DNA of 54,671 nucleotides from an uncultured Lachnospiraceae bacterium. GTDB lineage: Bacteria > Bacillota > Clostridia > Lachnospirales > Lachnospiraceae. Shown here one piece after another: positions 46,745-54,671 of this stretch. Every line of letters starts with the position of its first letter. The stretch's first letter is position 1. Both the position numbers and the translations under genes were made by a program. The stretch lies in NCBI GenBank assembly GCA_947650005.1, contig CANSTU010000013.1, forward strand, positions 1-54,671. Direction: 5' to 3'. The notes beneath the pieces were generated by a model. It searched no databases, had not been told where the DNA came from, and saw only the letters and a program-made list of their open reading frames with translations.

Positions 46745-47146
46745 ATGGTTAATATTACACATTACGATCCAGGAAAGGTTTCCGTTATCGTAGACGGGGC
46801 GATTATAACAGGCTTTGCGGATTCTTCTATGGTAGTTATTTCCCGGAATGAGGATACGGTATTTACGACAGTTGGGGCCCAGGGGGATATCGTATATTCT
46901 GAGAATGCCAATAGGTCAGGAACAATTACCCTGTCAATCCTGTCAACCTCTGCATCGCTGGAGCGACTAAGGGGGATCGCCAAGGGCAAGAAAGAGGTAT
47001 CAATTGTGATTGCAGATACGAGTAACAACCCAACCGAAATAACGAACGCCAACAGGTGTCGGATCATCAAGATCCCAGACAATAAAAAGGAAAAGACCGC
47101 GGGGAGTGTGGATGTGACATTCTTCGTACCTGAACTTGAGGATTAG
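46745..47146 (+). CDS. Tail tube protein, DUF3277 type, 133 aa
   Basis: YDPGKVSVIVDGAIITGFAD and VGAQGDIVYSENANRSGTIT, then LSILSTSASLERLRGIAKG are hallmarks of DUF3277, the inner tail tube. AAGGAGG precedes ATG 46745. It follows the sheath gene, the standard order. Confidence 0.88.
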   Translation: MVNITHYDPGKVSVIVDGAIITGFADSSMVVISRNEDTVFTTVGAQGDIVYSENANRSGTITLSILSTSASLERLRGIAKGKKEVSIVIADTSNNPTEITNANRCRIIKIPDNKKEKTAGSVDVTFFVPELED

Positions 47147-47215
47147 CGGATGGCAGGGATAACAGCATGGCCGGACAGGCCCAAAGGACTAACGGAAAGG
47201 AGCTATAGAAAATAT

Positions 47216-47482
47216 ATGTCAAAGCAAAAAAGTGTAAAGGTGAATGGGAAGGAATTTACGTTGCAGAGCGTATCCCCCAGGTGGTATTTGGAACTGAATG
47301 ACAGAAACGGCATGACCGGGGGGAAGAAGAACACCGCAGGATATATAGACGAATTGTTCAAAAATGTGGTGGTATCCCCGGCAGAGGTGCAGGCAACTGG
47401 GCTGGACTTTTTCGGGGATGATATTGACAGTGTCGAAAAACTTCTGTCGGAGGTGGAGTCCTTTCTTCGCGGAAGAAAATGA
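47216..47482 (+). CDS. Tail assembly chaperone, short form, 89 aa
   Basis: SVKVNGKEFTLQSVSPRWYL is a typical start for a tail assembly chaperone between tube and tape measure. An in-frame ATG 47150 would add 22 residues with no family likeness. The stop at 47480-47482 is followed in another frame by an extension to 47672, as in frameshifted G/GT pairs. Confidence 0.7.
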   Translation: MSKQKSVKVNGKEFTLQSVSPRWYLELNDRNGMTGGKKNTAGYIDELFKNVVVSPAEVQATGLDFFGDDIDSVEKLLSEVESFLRGRK

Positions 47483-47672
47483 CCCTTCCGTTGCACGAAG
47501 GAGGGCTGAAAGGAACAAAGACTTCTGGTCCCTCCTATACAGCGGTGCAGGGCTAAGCTATGAAGATCTATGTCATATGGATTTGGCGGAATATGCGGAA
47601 GCCGTAGAAGCCCGGGTATTGTACATCGAGGAAATCAAGCAATTGCAGGAAGGAAGTGATACAGGTGGCTGA
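47463..47672 (+). CDS. Frameshift extension of the tail chaperone
   Basis: The frame FFAEENDPSVARRRAERNKD, then FWSLLYSGAGLSYEDLCHMD and a helical end has no start codon of its own with a ribosome binding site. It lies in +1 (equal to -2) relative to the 47216 frame. TTT C at 47462-47465 is a candidate +1 slip site (Phe tRNA moving from TTT to TTC). The long form would reach into the tape measure start. Confidence 0.65.
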   Translation, partial: FFAEENDPSVARRRAERNKDFWSLLYSGAGLSYEDLCHMDLAEYAEAVEARVLYIEEIKQLQEGSDTGG

Positions 47673-49902
47673 TCAGAGAAATATCACTTTTGGAATGCGG
47701 TGGGAGATTGACGATGCGTTAGATCAGATAGGGGCGCTCCAGGACAAGATCCAATCAACGAAAGAAGATATGATAACCCTAGAGCAGGAATCTGATGAGG
47801 TGGGATCCCGGGCAGCCAGAAGCGCAGGGATAGCTGCACAAGGTATCCAGGAGATTGGGGACAAAGCAGCAGCAGCGGGTACCGCCATCCAGGATAGTGC
47901 GGGGGTAGCAGGTGCAGGATTCCGCAAACTGGGGGCTGATGCGGACAGCATGGGGGAGGCCATTGCGAAGAGTTCCGGTCAGGCTTTGAAAGAATGGAAT
48001 TCAATACCGAAGGCAATCCGAGCAGGGATGCAGGGCGCCTTTGGGTATGCGGAAAAACAGGTTTCTGGATTCGAGAAGAAGGTTCAGACCGGCACAAAGA
48101 AAATGGCCCAGGCATTCAGGCATCCGGTAAAAACATTGAAGTCTGGCGTAATCGATGCCCTCTATCAGGTTGGCAGGAAACTAACAGATGTGGGGAAAGA
48201 TGCCGAAGAGACGGAAAAAGACCTGGAGAATATGGGGGAAGCAGGCAAAGGTGCCGGAAGCAGTATCAAGGATGCGGTTGAAGGCATAGCGGGGAAATTT
48301 GTTCTTCTTCAGGCCGGAATCGAATTGGCAAAGGCCGGAATCGAAAAAGCCAGGGAATTAGCCTCTTCCGTATTAGAGATATCCCAAAACGCTGAAACAG
48401 TCGGCGCAAAATTTGATGCTGTTTTTAGGGACGATGCTGGTATATCGGAATGGACGGAAAATTTTTCGGAAGGAATCAACCGTAGCAAAACACAGGTCCA
48501 AGACTTTCTGGTACAAAACAAAGCGCTTTATACAGAGCTCGGGATAACAGGAAACCAGGCTACAGACCTTTCCAAAATCACGACATCCCTTGCATATGAC
48601 TTTGGGGCTGCCCTGAAAATAGATGATGCGGATGCGTTATCAGCGGTTCAGGAATACATATCTGGTAATACGGCGGCGCTCGCCCAATATGGTGTGCGGA
48701 TCGATGATGCGGCGTTGAAGCAGGCCGCCCTCGATATGGGCATCAGAAAAGGCATAGATGAAATGTCTGATGCCGAAGCTGCCCAGGTAAGAATGAACGC
48801 ACTGCTGGAAAACAGCTCTTCTATACAGCAGCAGGCGGTTGGGGCCCAGAGCGGATACGTCAACGGAATAAAATCCATAAAAGCCAAAATGGTAGACCTG
48901 GCTGCGGATATCGGGGCCAGGTTCGTTCCTGCGTTTGACAAGGTGACCGGGACTGTTCTGGAGGCATGGCCTAAGATCGAACCGGCTGTTTTGCGCTTTT
49001 TTGATTTTTTAGGCAATGGTATTGCGCGCGCGGCACCTGGACTGACAGAATTGGCGGTAACGGCCCTTCCACCGTTAATCTCTACACTTCAGGAAGTGTT
49101 TACGGCGGCGGAACCGATTGGAGGCGCCCTGATAACGCTGGCAACCACGGCGCTTCCTCCGCTGGTGTCCGCCTTGGCCCCTGTGGCCTCTGTTATCGGA
49201 AATCTGGCCCAAACGGTTCTACCGCCATTTGCCCGGATTATCTCCACCATTGCGCGGACGGCAATCCCACCTTTAGTTGACGTGGCGAATGTTCTGATCG
49301 GTACCGTGATAGAGCCAACGCTTCCTATTCTGGAAAATATGGTTAATGCATTGATGCCAGGATTTCGGGGAATGTTGCAGGGGATTACGCCCCTTATATC
49401 GGCTTTATCGCCAGTCCTTGGCGTGGTTGGCACGGTACTGGGCGAGATTGCAGGTTTCCTGGGAAAGATAGTTGGGTTTGCGGCGGAAGGCGTAGGCACA
49501 CTGTTGTCCAAAATCGCTGGTTTCTTTGGCGGAGGGGAGCCGGCAAAACCTGGGGGCGGGGACGATCTTCCCCATAATGATGCAGGAACACCGAATTTCC
49601 GCGGCGGCTGGACCCATATCAACGAAAGAGGCGGGGAAGTTGCATACCTGCCGAGTGGGAGCACGATCATTCCCGCGGATAAGAGCCGTCAGCTTATCGG
49701 GAACCTGTCGGGGCAAAATACGCAGGATATTACTCTGAATCTGTCAATCCACGTAACAGTACAGGGAAATGCAGACGAGAGGGCATTGGACGAGCTGGAA
49801 AGAAGGATCCGCAAAATCGTGGAGGAAGAAGTGACTAAGATGATCGGGAGGGAGCAGGATAGACAGAATTCCAGAATGGCAATCCAGGAGGGATATGCCT
49901 GA
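47665..49902 (+). CDS. Tape measure protein, 745 aa
   Basis: A long helical N-terminal part (LQDKIQSTKEDMITLEQESD), a globular part with IPKAIRAGMQGAFGYAEKQV, and a hydrophobic central region (about 450-620: LAPVASVIGNLAQTVLPPFA; PLISALSPVLGVVGTVLGEI). Its end RGGWTHINERGGEVAYLPSG, then STIIPADKSRQL is the usual tape measure C-terminus. It sets tail length. GTG 47665 is chosen for spacing to AGGAAG. Confidence 0.9.
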   Translation: MADQRNITFGMRWEIDDALDQIGALQDKIQSTKEDMITLEQESDEVGSRAARSAGIAAQGIQEIGDKAAAAGTAIQDSAGVAGAGFRKLGADADSMGEAIAKSSGQALKEWNSIPKAIRAGMQGAFGYAEKQVSGFEKKVQTGTKKMAQAFRHPVKTLKSGVIDALYQVGRKLTDVGKDAEETEKDLENMGEAGKGAGSSIKDAVEGIAGKFVLLQAGIELAKAGIEKARELASSVLEISQNAETVGAKFDAVFRDDAGISEWTENFSEGINRSKTQVQDFLVQNKALYTELGITGNQATDLSKITTSLAYDFGAALKIDDADALSAVQEYISGNTAALAQYGVRIDDAALKQAALDMGIRKGIDEMSDAEAAQVRMNALLENSSSIQQQAVGAQSGYVNGIKSIKAKMVDLAADIGARFVPAFDKVTGTVLEAWPKIEPAVLRFFDFLGNGIARAAPGLTELAVTALPPLISTLQEVFTAAEPIGGALITLATTALPPLVSALAPVASVIGNLAQTVLPPFARIISTIARTAIPPLVDVANVLIGTVIEPTLPILENMVNALMPGFRGMLQGITPLISALSPVLGVVGTVLGEIAGFLGKIVGFAAEGVGTLLSKIAGFFGGGEPAKPGGGDDLPHNDAGTPNFRGGWTHINERGGEVAYLPSGSTIIPADKSRQLIGNLSGQNTQDITLNLSIHVTVQGNADERALDELERRIRKIVEEEVTKMIGREQDRQNSRMAIQEGYA

Positions 49903-49914
49903 GGAGGTCAGGAT

Positions 49915-50502
49915 ATGGCTTACAGAATTACGGGCAGGAAATGCGGGGCAATCCGTTTCAACCCAGATACAGGGACGATTGATAAGGAAAGCAGGACAAT
50001 GTCCAGCAAAATGACATCTTATGCGCTGGAAACAGGGAGCACGGTAAGTGACCATGTCTATAAAAATCCTGAACAGGTCCAGCTGGGAGGTATACTCATA
50101 GGGGGGATGGACGAACTGATCCGCTTGAGGCAGATGTGGGAGTGCCGGGATCTGGTGTCTTATGAAGGGCGTATAAGGGTGGATAATATGGTGATTATCA
50201 ACCTGCAGGAAGGCACGTCATCCTCCAACCTTCAAGGGGGATCTTTTACAGCGACACTGCAGAGGGCGACGATGGTATCCAGTTCCTATGTGGAAGTCTC
50301 CAAAATAATGCTTATGAGCGAGGCAGATGGAAACAGAGGCGGACAACAGGCGCCGGTTAAAAATGCAGGGGTGCAGCCTGTGGCCAGTCAGCAGGTATCT
50401 GAAAATGCGTATGAAAAATATGTTGCATCCTACAACGGGAAAAGCAGTAGCGGCCCTGGCCAGAGAAAAACAGCGAGTTATAATGGAGTAAGATCGAAAT
50501 GA
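49915..50502 (+). CDS. Baseplate-proximal tail protein, 195 aa
   Basis: A Dit-like or hub-adaptor beta sequence (KMTSYALETGSTVSDHVYKN; LRQMWECRDLVSYEGRIRVD; NLQGGSFTATLQRATMV), then a Ser/Gln-rich tail. Its position directly behind the tape measure fits a tube-baseplate adaptor. AGGAGG lies before ATG 49915. Confidence 0.65.
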   Translation: MAYRITGRKCGAIRFNPDTGTIDKESRTMSSKMTSYALETGSTVSDHVYKNPEQVQLGGILIGGMDELIRLRQMWECRDLVSYEGRIRVDNMVIINLQEGTSSSNLQGGSFTATLQRATMVSSSYVEVSKIMLMSEADGNRGGQQAPVKNAGVQPVASQQVSENAYEKYVASYNGKSSSGPGQRKTASYNGVRSK

Positions 50503-50876
50503 ATGTAAAAGCAGACGGACCGTTAAGCCAGGTGGAATATATCCCTATTGATAATGCAAGTGTCCCATATTCCTTTGTGATCAAGCTGGAGGATAGGACA
50601 TTTACTTTCTGCATCAAATACAATGAGCAGGGTGGTTTTTATACTGCGGATCTATCTATAACGGCAACAGGCGAACTGTTGTGTTATGGGGATCCTATCA
50701 GATATGGGCGCCAGCTGTTCTCCAGCGTGGAAGACGAACGTTATCCGTTGCCGGTAATTATCCCCTATTGCCTTACAGGTGAGTCAATGGAAGTAACGCG
50801 GGATAACCTGGGGCGGTCTGTCCAGCTATACCTTCATGAGAGGAGAAGTGAAAATGTTCTGGATAAGAAACGCTGA
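50499..50876 (+). CDS. Baseplate plug-like protein, 125 aa
   Basis: VPYSFVIKLEDRTFTFCIKY, then NEQGGFYTADLSI and GRQLFSSVEDERYPLPVIIP fit the small plug/hub proteins (DUF6983-like) found between the adaptor and hub genes. Overlaps both neighbours, so it is coupled to them. Confidence 0.65.
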   Translation: MNVKADGPLSQVEYIPIDNASVPYSFVIKLEDRTFTFCIKYNEQGGFYTADLSITATGELLCYGDPIRYGRQLFSSVEDERYPLPVIIPYCLTGESMEVTRDNLGRSVQLYLHERRSENVLDKKR

Positions 50877-51705
50877 TATACAGATAGGGAGCCAGCGCTA
50901 CAGTATGGATTCCGGTCTGTATTTTTCTTTCAAAGTGCCGTTCAAAGACTCTGAGGAGTTAGAAAGTGTATCTTTTACGGTATACAATCTGAACCAGGAT
51001 ACCCGCAACCAGATTAAAAAGGGTGATGCAGTAATCCTTAATGCGGGTTATGAAGGTGATGTGGGATGCCTGTTTATCGGCACAGTAAGTGGGGCGGAAA
51101 GCTATAAAAAAAGTACGGAGTGGATAACTGAGATAACTGCGACAACCGCATTGAAGGAATGGCTGGAGACAGATATCAACAAGACCTATATGGCCGGGAC
51201 GGATGCGGAGAGCATTGGGAGAGATCTGCTTCATATCTTTGGCGTGGAAGTGGGTATGCTGGAGCCTGTGAAAAATGTGACCTACCCAAGAGGAAAGGTC
51301 TGCAGGGGGAAAATAAAGGATATTTTGAAGCGCATTTTCGTGGAAGAGTGCGGTTGTCGGATGCTAATACGGAACTATCAGATCATTATAAATGACCCTG
51401 CGGAGCCAATCAATGCAGGGATATTGTTGTCTCCTGAAACTGGCCTGTTGGAGGACAGCGGGGACAGCGATATGATGATGATAACAACCGCAGCAGAAGA
51501 GGGGAAGACCAGGGAGGCAAGGGCAGAGCAGGGAAAGACGGTTCATCTGAAATGTCTTCTTAACCATAGGATTGGGGCTGGCGATCTGGTGACTGTGCAG
51601 TCGATGAAAAGAAACGGGGTGTACCAGGTTGTGAGTGGGGAGCATAGTGGTTCGCCAGACGGAGAATGGATCACGCAGCTTGAGGTTAAAATACCGGGAG
51701 TATAG
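50854..51705 (+). CDS. Baseplate hub protein (gpD/XkdQ-like), 283 aa
   Basis: FKVPFKDSEELESVSFTVYN, then LNQDTRNQIKKGDAVILNAG and YEGDVGCLFIGTV are the N-terminal hub domain signature. Later KIKDILKRIFVEECGCRMLI and VQSMKRNGVYQVVSGEHSGS follow. It forms the hub ring holding the spike. ATG 50854 has GAGGAGAAG upstream. Confidence 0.82.
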   Translation: MFWIRNADIQIGSQRYSMDSGLYFSFKVPFKDSEELESVSFTVYNLNQDTRNQIKKGDAVILNAGYEGDVGCLFIGTVSGAESYKKSTEWITEITATTALKEWLETDINKTYMAGTDAESIGRDLLHIFGVEVGMLEPVKNVTYPRGKVCRGKIKDILKRIFVEECGCRMLIRNYQIIINDPAEPINAGILLSPETGLLEDSGDSDMMMITTAAEEGKTREARAEQGKTVHLKCLLNHRIGAGDLVTVQSMKRNGVYQVVSGEHSGSPDGEWITQLEVKIPGV

Positions 51706-51709
51706 CAGC

Positions 51710-52270
51710 ATGGATAAATCTAGGGTGTATGCTTTGGAGCAGGCGAGAAAGCGGGGCATACAAAAGAGCATTTGTGTGGCGGAATTGGTACAGGTAATGG
51801 AATTCTATGCGGAGGATATGACTGTGGATGTCCGCCCCTTGGTGATGGACGAACAGGAAGAAGGATATAAAGAACGTCCGCCGGTTCTGAAAATCCCTGT
51901 AATAATGCTCGGCAGTTTAGAAATTCCAATAAGGCCGTGGTATAAGGCGGGTGATATCGGGCTGGCGGTTTATTTGGATCAGGATAGCGACAATGTGATA
52001 TTGTCAGGAACTGACAGTGAGCCGCAAAACAGGGGTTATCATACTGGCGAACATGCTATATTTGTTGGCGCAGTTCTTTGTGGTGGAACCCCTTTAGAGA
52101 TGCCAGATAACCAGACCGACAAAGCACTCAGCGCGGGGATGCCTGGGCAATATGTTACCATTTCTGAGGAAGGGATGAAAATACGATCTCAAAAACCGGT
52201 TATCATTGAAGGGGACGTGCATATTAAGGGGGCGCTTTTCGTCAACCAGATTCCGGTTCCCTGGGATTAG
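51710..52270 (+). CDS. Membrane-puncturing spike, Gp138 family, 186 aa
   Basis: YAEDMTVDVRPLVMDEQEEG, then VLKIPVIMLGS and DIGLAVYLDQDSDNVILSGT follow the Gp138 OB-fold, and the end (ISEEGMKIRSQKPVIIEGDV) is a short beta-helix. It forms the tip of a contractile tail. It lies between hub and wedge genes, as expected. Confidence 0.82.
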   Translation: MDKSRVYALEQARKRGIQKSICVAELVQVMEFYAEDMTVDVRPLVMDEQEEGYKERPPVLKIPVIMLGSLEIPIRPWYKAGDIGLAVYLDQDSDNVILSGTDSEPQNRGYHTGEHAIFVGAVLCGGTPLEMPDNQTDKALSAGMPGQYVTISEEGMKIRSQKPVIIEGDVHIKGALFVNQIPVPWD

Positions 52271-52321
52271 GAAAGAATTGGTTTTCTGCAACTCAGTCTG
52301 ATATGCGAGGAGGGTAAAAGG

Positions 52322-52672
52322 GTGCCCAACTTTACACTTAAAATAAGCCAGGACGGTGACTTGGTGATTGATGCGGATGGAATTATGCAGAGTATAGAAG
52401 GGGCTGATGTGACAGCGCAGAATATCCGGATGGCGTTAAAGGCCGCGAAGGGAGATTTTCCGTTGGCTCCGGAACATGGAACAGATTATGAGATGGTATT
52501 TGGCGTTGCGGCAGATCAGGATTCTATCAAAGAGGCCTGCAGGGAAGCCATCTTTCAAGAGGAAGACGTGGAGCAGATTGATAGGCTTGATGTGGATATA
52601 AGCGAAAGAGATGCCAGGATAGAATTTCGCGCTACCACTGGAGCTGGCGCCGAGGTGGAAGGTAACATATGA
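52322..52672 (+). CDS. Baseplate wedge protein, gp25/DUF2634-like, 116 aa
   Basis: DLVIDADGIMQSIEGADVTA, then QNIRMALKAAKGDFPLAPEH and GTDYEMVFG match gp25/XkdS-like wedge proteins. GTG 52322 follows AGGAGGG. The stop overlaps the next start. Confidence 0.82.
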   Translation: MPNFTLKISQDGDLVIDADGIMQSIEGADVTAQNIRMALKAAKGDFPLAPEHGTDYEMVFGVAADQDSIKEACREAIFQEEDVEQIDRLDVDISERDARIEFRATTGAGAEVEGNI

Positions 52673-53853
52673 AACATGAAGAGAATTGGGGATTGACCCC
52701 GCAGGGATTCTACCGTCCGACTTACGTAGAAATTTTGAATGCAATGGAGTACAAGGCCAGAGAATTGTTTGGGGATGGGGTAAATCTTACGGTACGTTCT
52801 CCGATCGGTATATTCCTAAGGATATATGCGTGGATGATGAATATTCTCTTTTCCGTGTTAGAGGACGTATATAATAGCCGATACGCCGACACCGCTTCAG
52901 GACATTCGCTATATAATCTCGGCAGAAATATTGGATTAAAGCTGCTGGCAGCCAATAAAGCTATCGGCCATATCACAATCCGGGGGGAAGAAGGTACGCA
53001 GATACCGGAAGGCTATCTGGTAAGTACGCCGGGAGGGTTGCAGTATGTTACGTTAGGGCAGGCAGTCATTGGACCAGAAGGCAGTGCCTTGATGGTTATC
53101 CAGGCTGTCGAAACAGGAGAAATGTATAACACGCCTGCAGGTACGGTTACCATGATTGTGAACCCTTCATCTGTCCGGGGAGTTAAATCGGTTACTAACC
53201 TTAAGGATATTACAGGGGGACGGGAAAGAGAAACGGATGAAGAATACAGGCGCAGATATAACGAATCTGTGGATTATGCTGGAGGCGTGAACGCAGAAGC
53301 AATCCGGGCGGCCATCATGCAAGATGTGGAAGGCGTACATAATGTGGCTGTATATGAAAATGATACTGATGACTATGATGAGGAATTGGCGCTTCCGCCC
53401 CATAGTATCGGAGCGGTTGTGTATGGTGGGGATGAGAGTGATATCGCGGGCGTTATTTTCCGCAGAAAGGCTGGAGGGATACAGACATCAGGGAATATAA
53501 CGGTTCCTGTCTTGTCGGAATCGGAGCAGCTGATTGATATCCATTTTTCGCGGCCGGAGTTAGTGGCAATCTATGTGAGAATATATAACTTGCAGGTAGA
53601 TACTACCTATCCAGGGGATGCCATACTCCGCCAAGCCCTGATCAATGCGATTGGGAAAAACGGTGTTGGTGGGCTTGACGTGGGACAGGATGTTGTATAC
53701 ATGAATCTTCCCGGAAAAGTCATGGGCGTGCGGGGGGTATTAGACTTTGATATGAAAATCGGTACATCCATGGAAGCATTGGGGAGGAAAAATATCACGA
53801 TTGGTATGAAGCAAAAGGCAGTAGCCGATGAAGAAACGGTGGTGATCGGATGA
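52669..53853 (+). CDS. Baseplate J-like protein, 394 aa
   Basis: SGHSLYNLGRNIGLKLLAAN, then GTQIPEGYLVSTPGGLQYVT and ETDEEYRRRYNESVDYAGGV, NAEAIRAAIMQDVEGV are the hallmarks of the gpJ/gp47 baseplate family. It builds the wedge network around the hub. Translation is coupled to both neighbours. Confidence 0.92.
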   Translation: MKHEENWGLTPQGFYRPTYVEILNAMEYKARELFGDGVNLTVRSPIGIFLRIYAWMMNILFSVLEDVYNSRYADTASGHSLYNLGRNIGLKLLAANKAIGHITIRGEEGTQIPEGYLVSTPGGLQYVTLGQAVIGPEGSALMVIQAVETGEMYNTPAGTVTMIVNPSSVRGVKSVTNLKDITGGRERETDEEYRRRYNESVDYAGGVNAEAIRAAIMQDVEGVHNVAVYENDTDDYDEELALPPHSIGAVVYGGDESDIAGVIFRRKAGGIQTSGNITVPVLSESEQLIDIHFSRPELVAIYVRIYNLQVDTTYPGDAILRQALINAIGKNGVGGLDVGQDVVYMNLPGKVMGVRGVLDFDMKIGTSMEALGRKNITIGMKQKAVADEETVVIG

Positions 53854-54614
53854 AATTCACAGAACAAATGCTGGAAATGCTTACCAGTGCCTACGATAGG
53901 GCCGATATTTTTCGCCTGAAAAATAGCAGCCCTCCCCAAACTAACATTGGGAAGCTTCTATCTGTGGTAGGGTATGGATTTGATATCATAAGAGAACATA
54001 CGGAAAAAGTCAGGCTATGGGATGACATCGATGAAGCAGAGGGGAAAAGCCTGGACCGATATGGCGGGAATTACGGTGTGTACAGGGGCGAAACGTCAGA
54101 TGCCGTTTTTCGAGTTATGATCAAGGTCAAAATTCTGTCTATGCTTTCAGCAGGACAGATGGATACCATAATCCGAGCAGCCTCAATCCTATTCGGCGTG
54201 CCATCTACAGAGATCCGAGCAGAGGAAGTTTTTCCTGCCAAGTTATACCTATACATCAATATAAAAGAGATTCGGGAAGAGCGACTGGAAGTGCTGTGGG
54301 CTATCGCGTCGTTGATGCGTCATATAAAGGCGGCTGGAATAGGGCTACGGATTATTCTTGTGGTACACTATAGCAGAGAAGACCATCTGTATACAGGGGC
54401 AATGGGCTCATATTATATCAGACAGGCGATCGTGGATGTCTTTCAGGATCAGCGGGAAAATAGCATGACGGGTCATACCGCAGGAAAAACGCATACGACA
54501 TTTGTGCGGCAGGTTGTTACAGATTCAGGACGAACGAAGGCAGATATCAGGCAACACATGATATCGGGGATGGCAGCCATTACCGATCGGTTGCAGGTTA
54601 TAACGGAGGGATAG
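53850..54614 (+). CDS. Baseplate wedge/tail protein I-like (YmfQ/gp48 type), 254 aa
   Basis: DEAEGKSLDRYGGNYGVYRG and SAGQMDTIIRAASILFGVPS are typical of YmfQ/XkdU-like wedge proteins. The C-terminal part (after about 170) is less typical, with DRLQVITEG at the end. It follows the J gene as usual. Confidence 0.75.
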   Translation: MKFTEQMLEMLTSAYDRADIFRLKNSSPPQTNIGKLLSVVGYGFDIIREHTEKVRLWDDIDEAEGKSLDRYGGNYGVYRGETSDAVFRVMIKVKILSMLSAGQMDTIIRAASILFGVPSTEIRAEEVFPAKLYLYINIKEIREERLEVLWAIASLMRHIKAAGIGLRIILVVHYSREDHLYTGAMGSYYIRQAIVDVFQDQRENSMTGHTAGKTHTTFVRQVVTDSGRTKADIRQHMISGMAAITDRLQVITEG

Positions 54615-54616
54615 CT

Positions 54617-54671
54617 ATGGCAATCTTTGAGAGCGCTGTACTGACAGCCAGGGGAAATGAATTACTGATCG
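54617..54671 (+). CDS. Tail-collar fibre protein, N-terminus only
   Basis: The first 18 codons read MAIFESAVLTARGNELLI, the usual start of phage tail-collar fibre proteins (DUF3751 type) that follow the wedge genes. GGAGGGATAGCT precedes ATG 54617. The gene is cut by the window end. Confidence 0.7.
   Translation, partial: MAIFESAVLTARGNELLI

Overview
The window looks like the chromosome of a Firmicute, most likely a Lachnospiraceae-type gut Clostridium. The evidence is strong AGGAGG ribosome binding sites, mixed AT/GC composition, a Tn916-like integrase, a galactokinase of the clostridial type, and a prophage gene set (DUF2800, DUF2815, VapE, DUF3383, DUF3277) typical of clostridial temperate phages. 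No ribosomal RNA, tRNA or CRISPR array is visible, so the genus is an inference.

Layout. (1) 1-1987: right-hand end of an integrative conjugative element that extends out of the window to the left: an excisionase-like gene, a small ribbon-helix-helix (RHH) repressor under its own operator, and a Tn916-family tyrosine recombinase. (2) 1988-10057: host chromosome: two small genes (one interrupted by an in-frame TGA), an AraC-family regulator divergent from galK, a lipoprotein, a HAD phosphatase and rlmD. This stretch holds two copies of a roughly 320-nt imperfect palindrome with a conserved 90-nt core, and two copies of a 40-nt leader motif that would pair with the Shine-Dalgarno sequence. (3) 10058-54671: a prophage, apparently inserted next to the 3' end of rlmD and running past the right edge. 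It has integrase, NYN-domain protein and ImmA-like peptidase, two separate repressor/Cro switches, an antirepressor, a leftward HicAB pair, and a block of very small early genes in which three leftward genes share a promoter-plus-hairpin leader. Then comes a replication module (DUF2800 nuclease-like, DUF2815, DNA polymerase A, VapE primase/helicase, possible origin, VRR-NUC, SNF2 helicase), a late regulator, and a GNAT two-gene cargo. The structural operon encodes a contractile-tail (myovirus-like) virion: terminase, portal fused to a MuF domain, protease, capsid, connectors, sheath, tube, frameshifted chaperone, tape measure, hub, spike and baseplate.

Between portal and protease the late operon is interrupted by a cargo region with its own promoters: a second HicAB pair, an array of about 380-bp units each carrying a different RHH repressor and a copy of the start of one downstream gene, and a Rha-type regulator.

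The best candidates for undescribed biology are: the RHH cassette array (38300-39441), including a gene that appears to start at ATT; the palindromic repeat family (2855-3173 and 5841-6161) with compensatory base changes; the 40-nt leader shared by galK and the phage tail sheath gene; the hairpin-leader regulon at 17122, 18831 and 19346; and a terminator-like structured leader before the NYN gene. All function calls come from reading the translated sequence; no database search was run.
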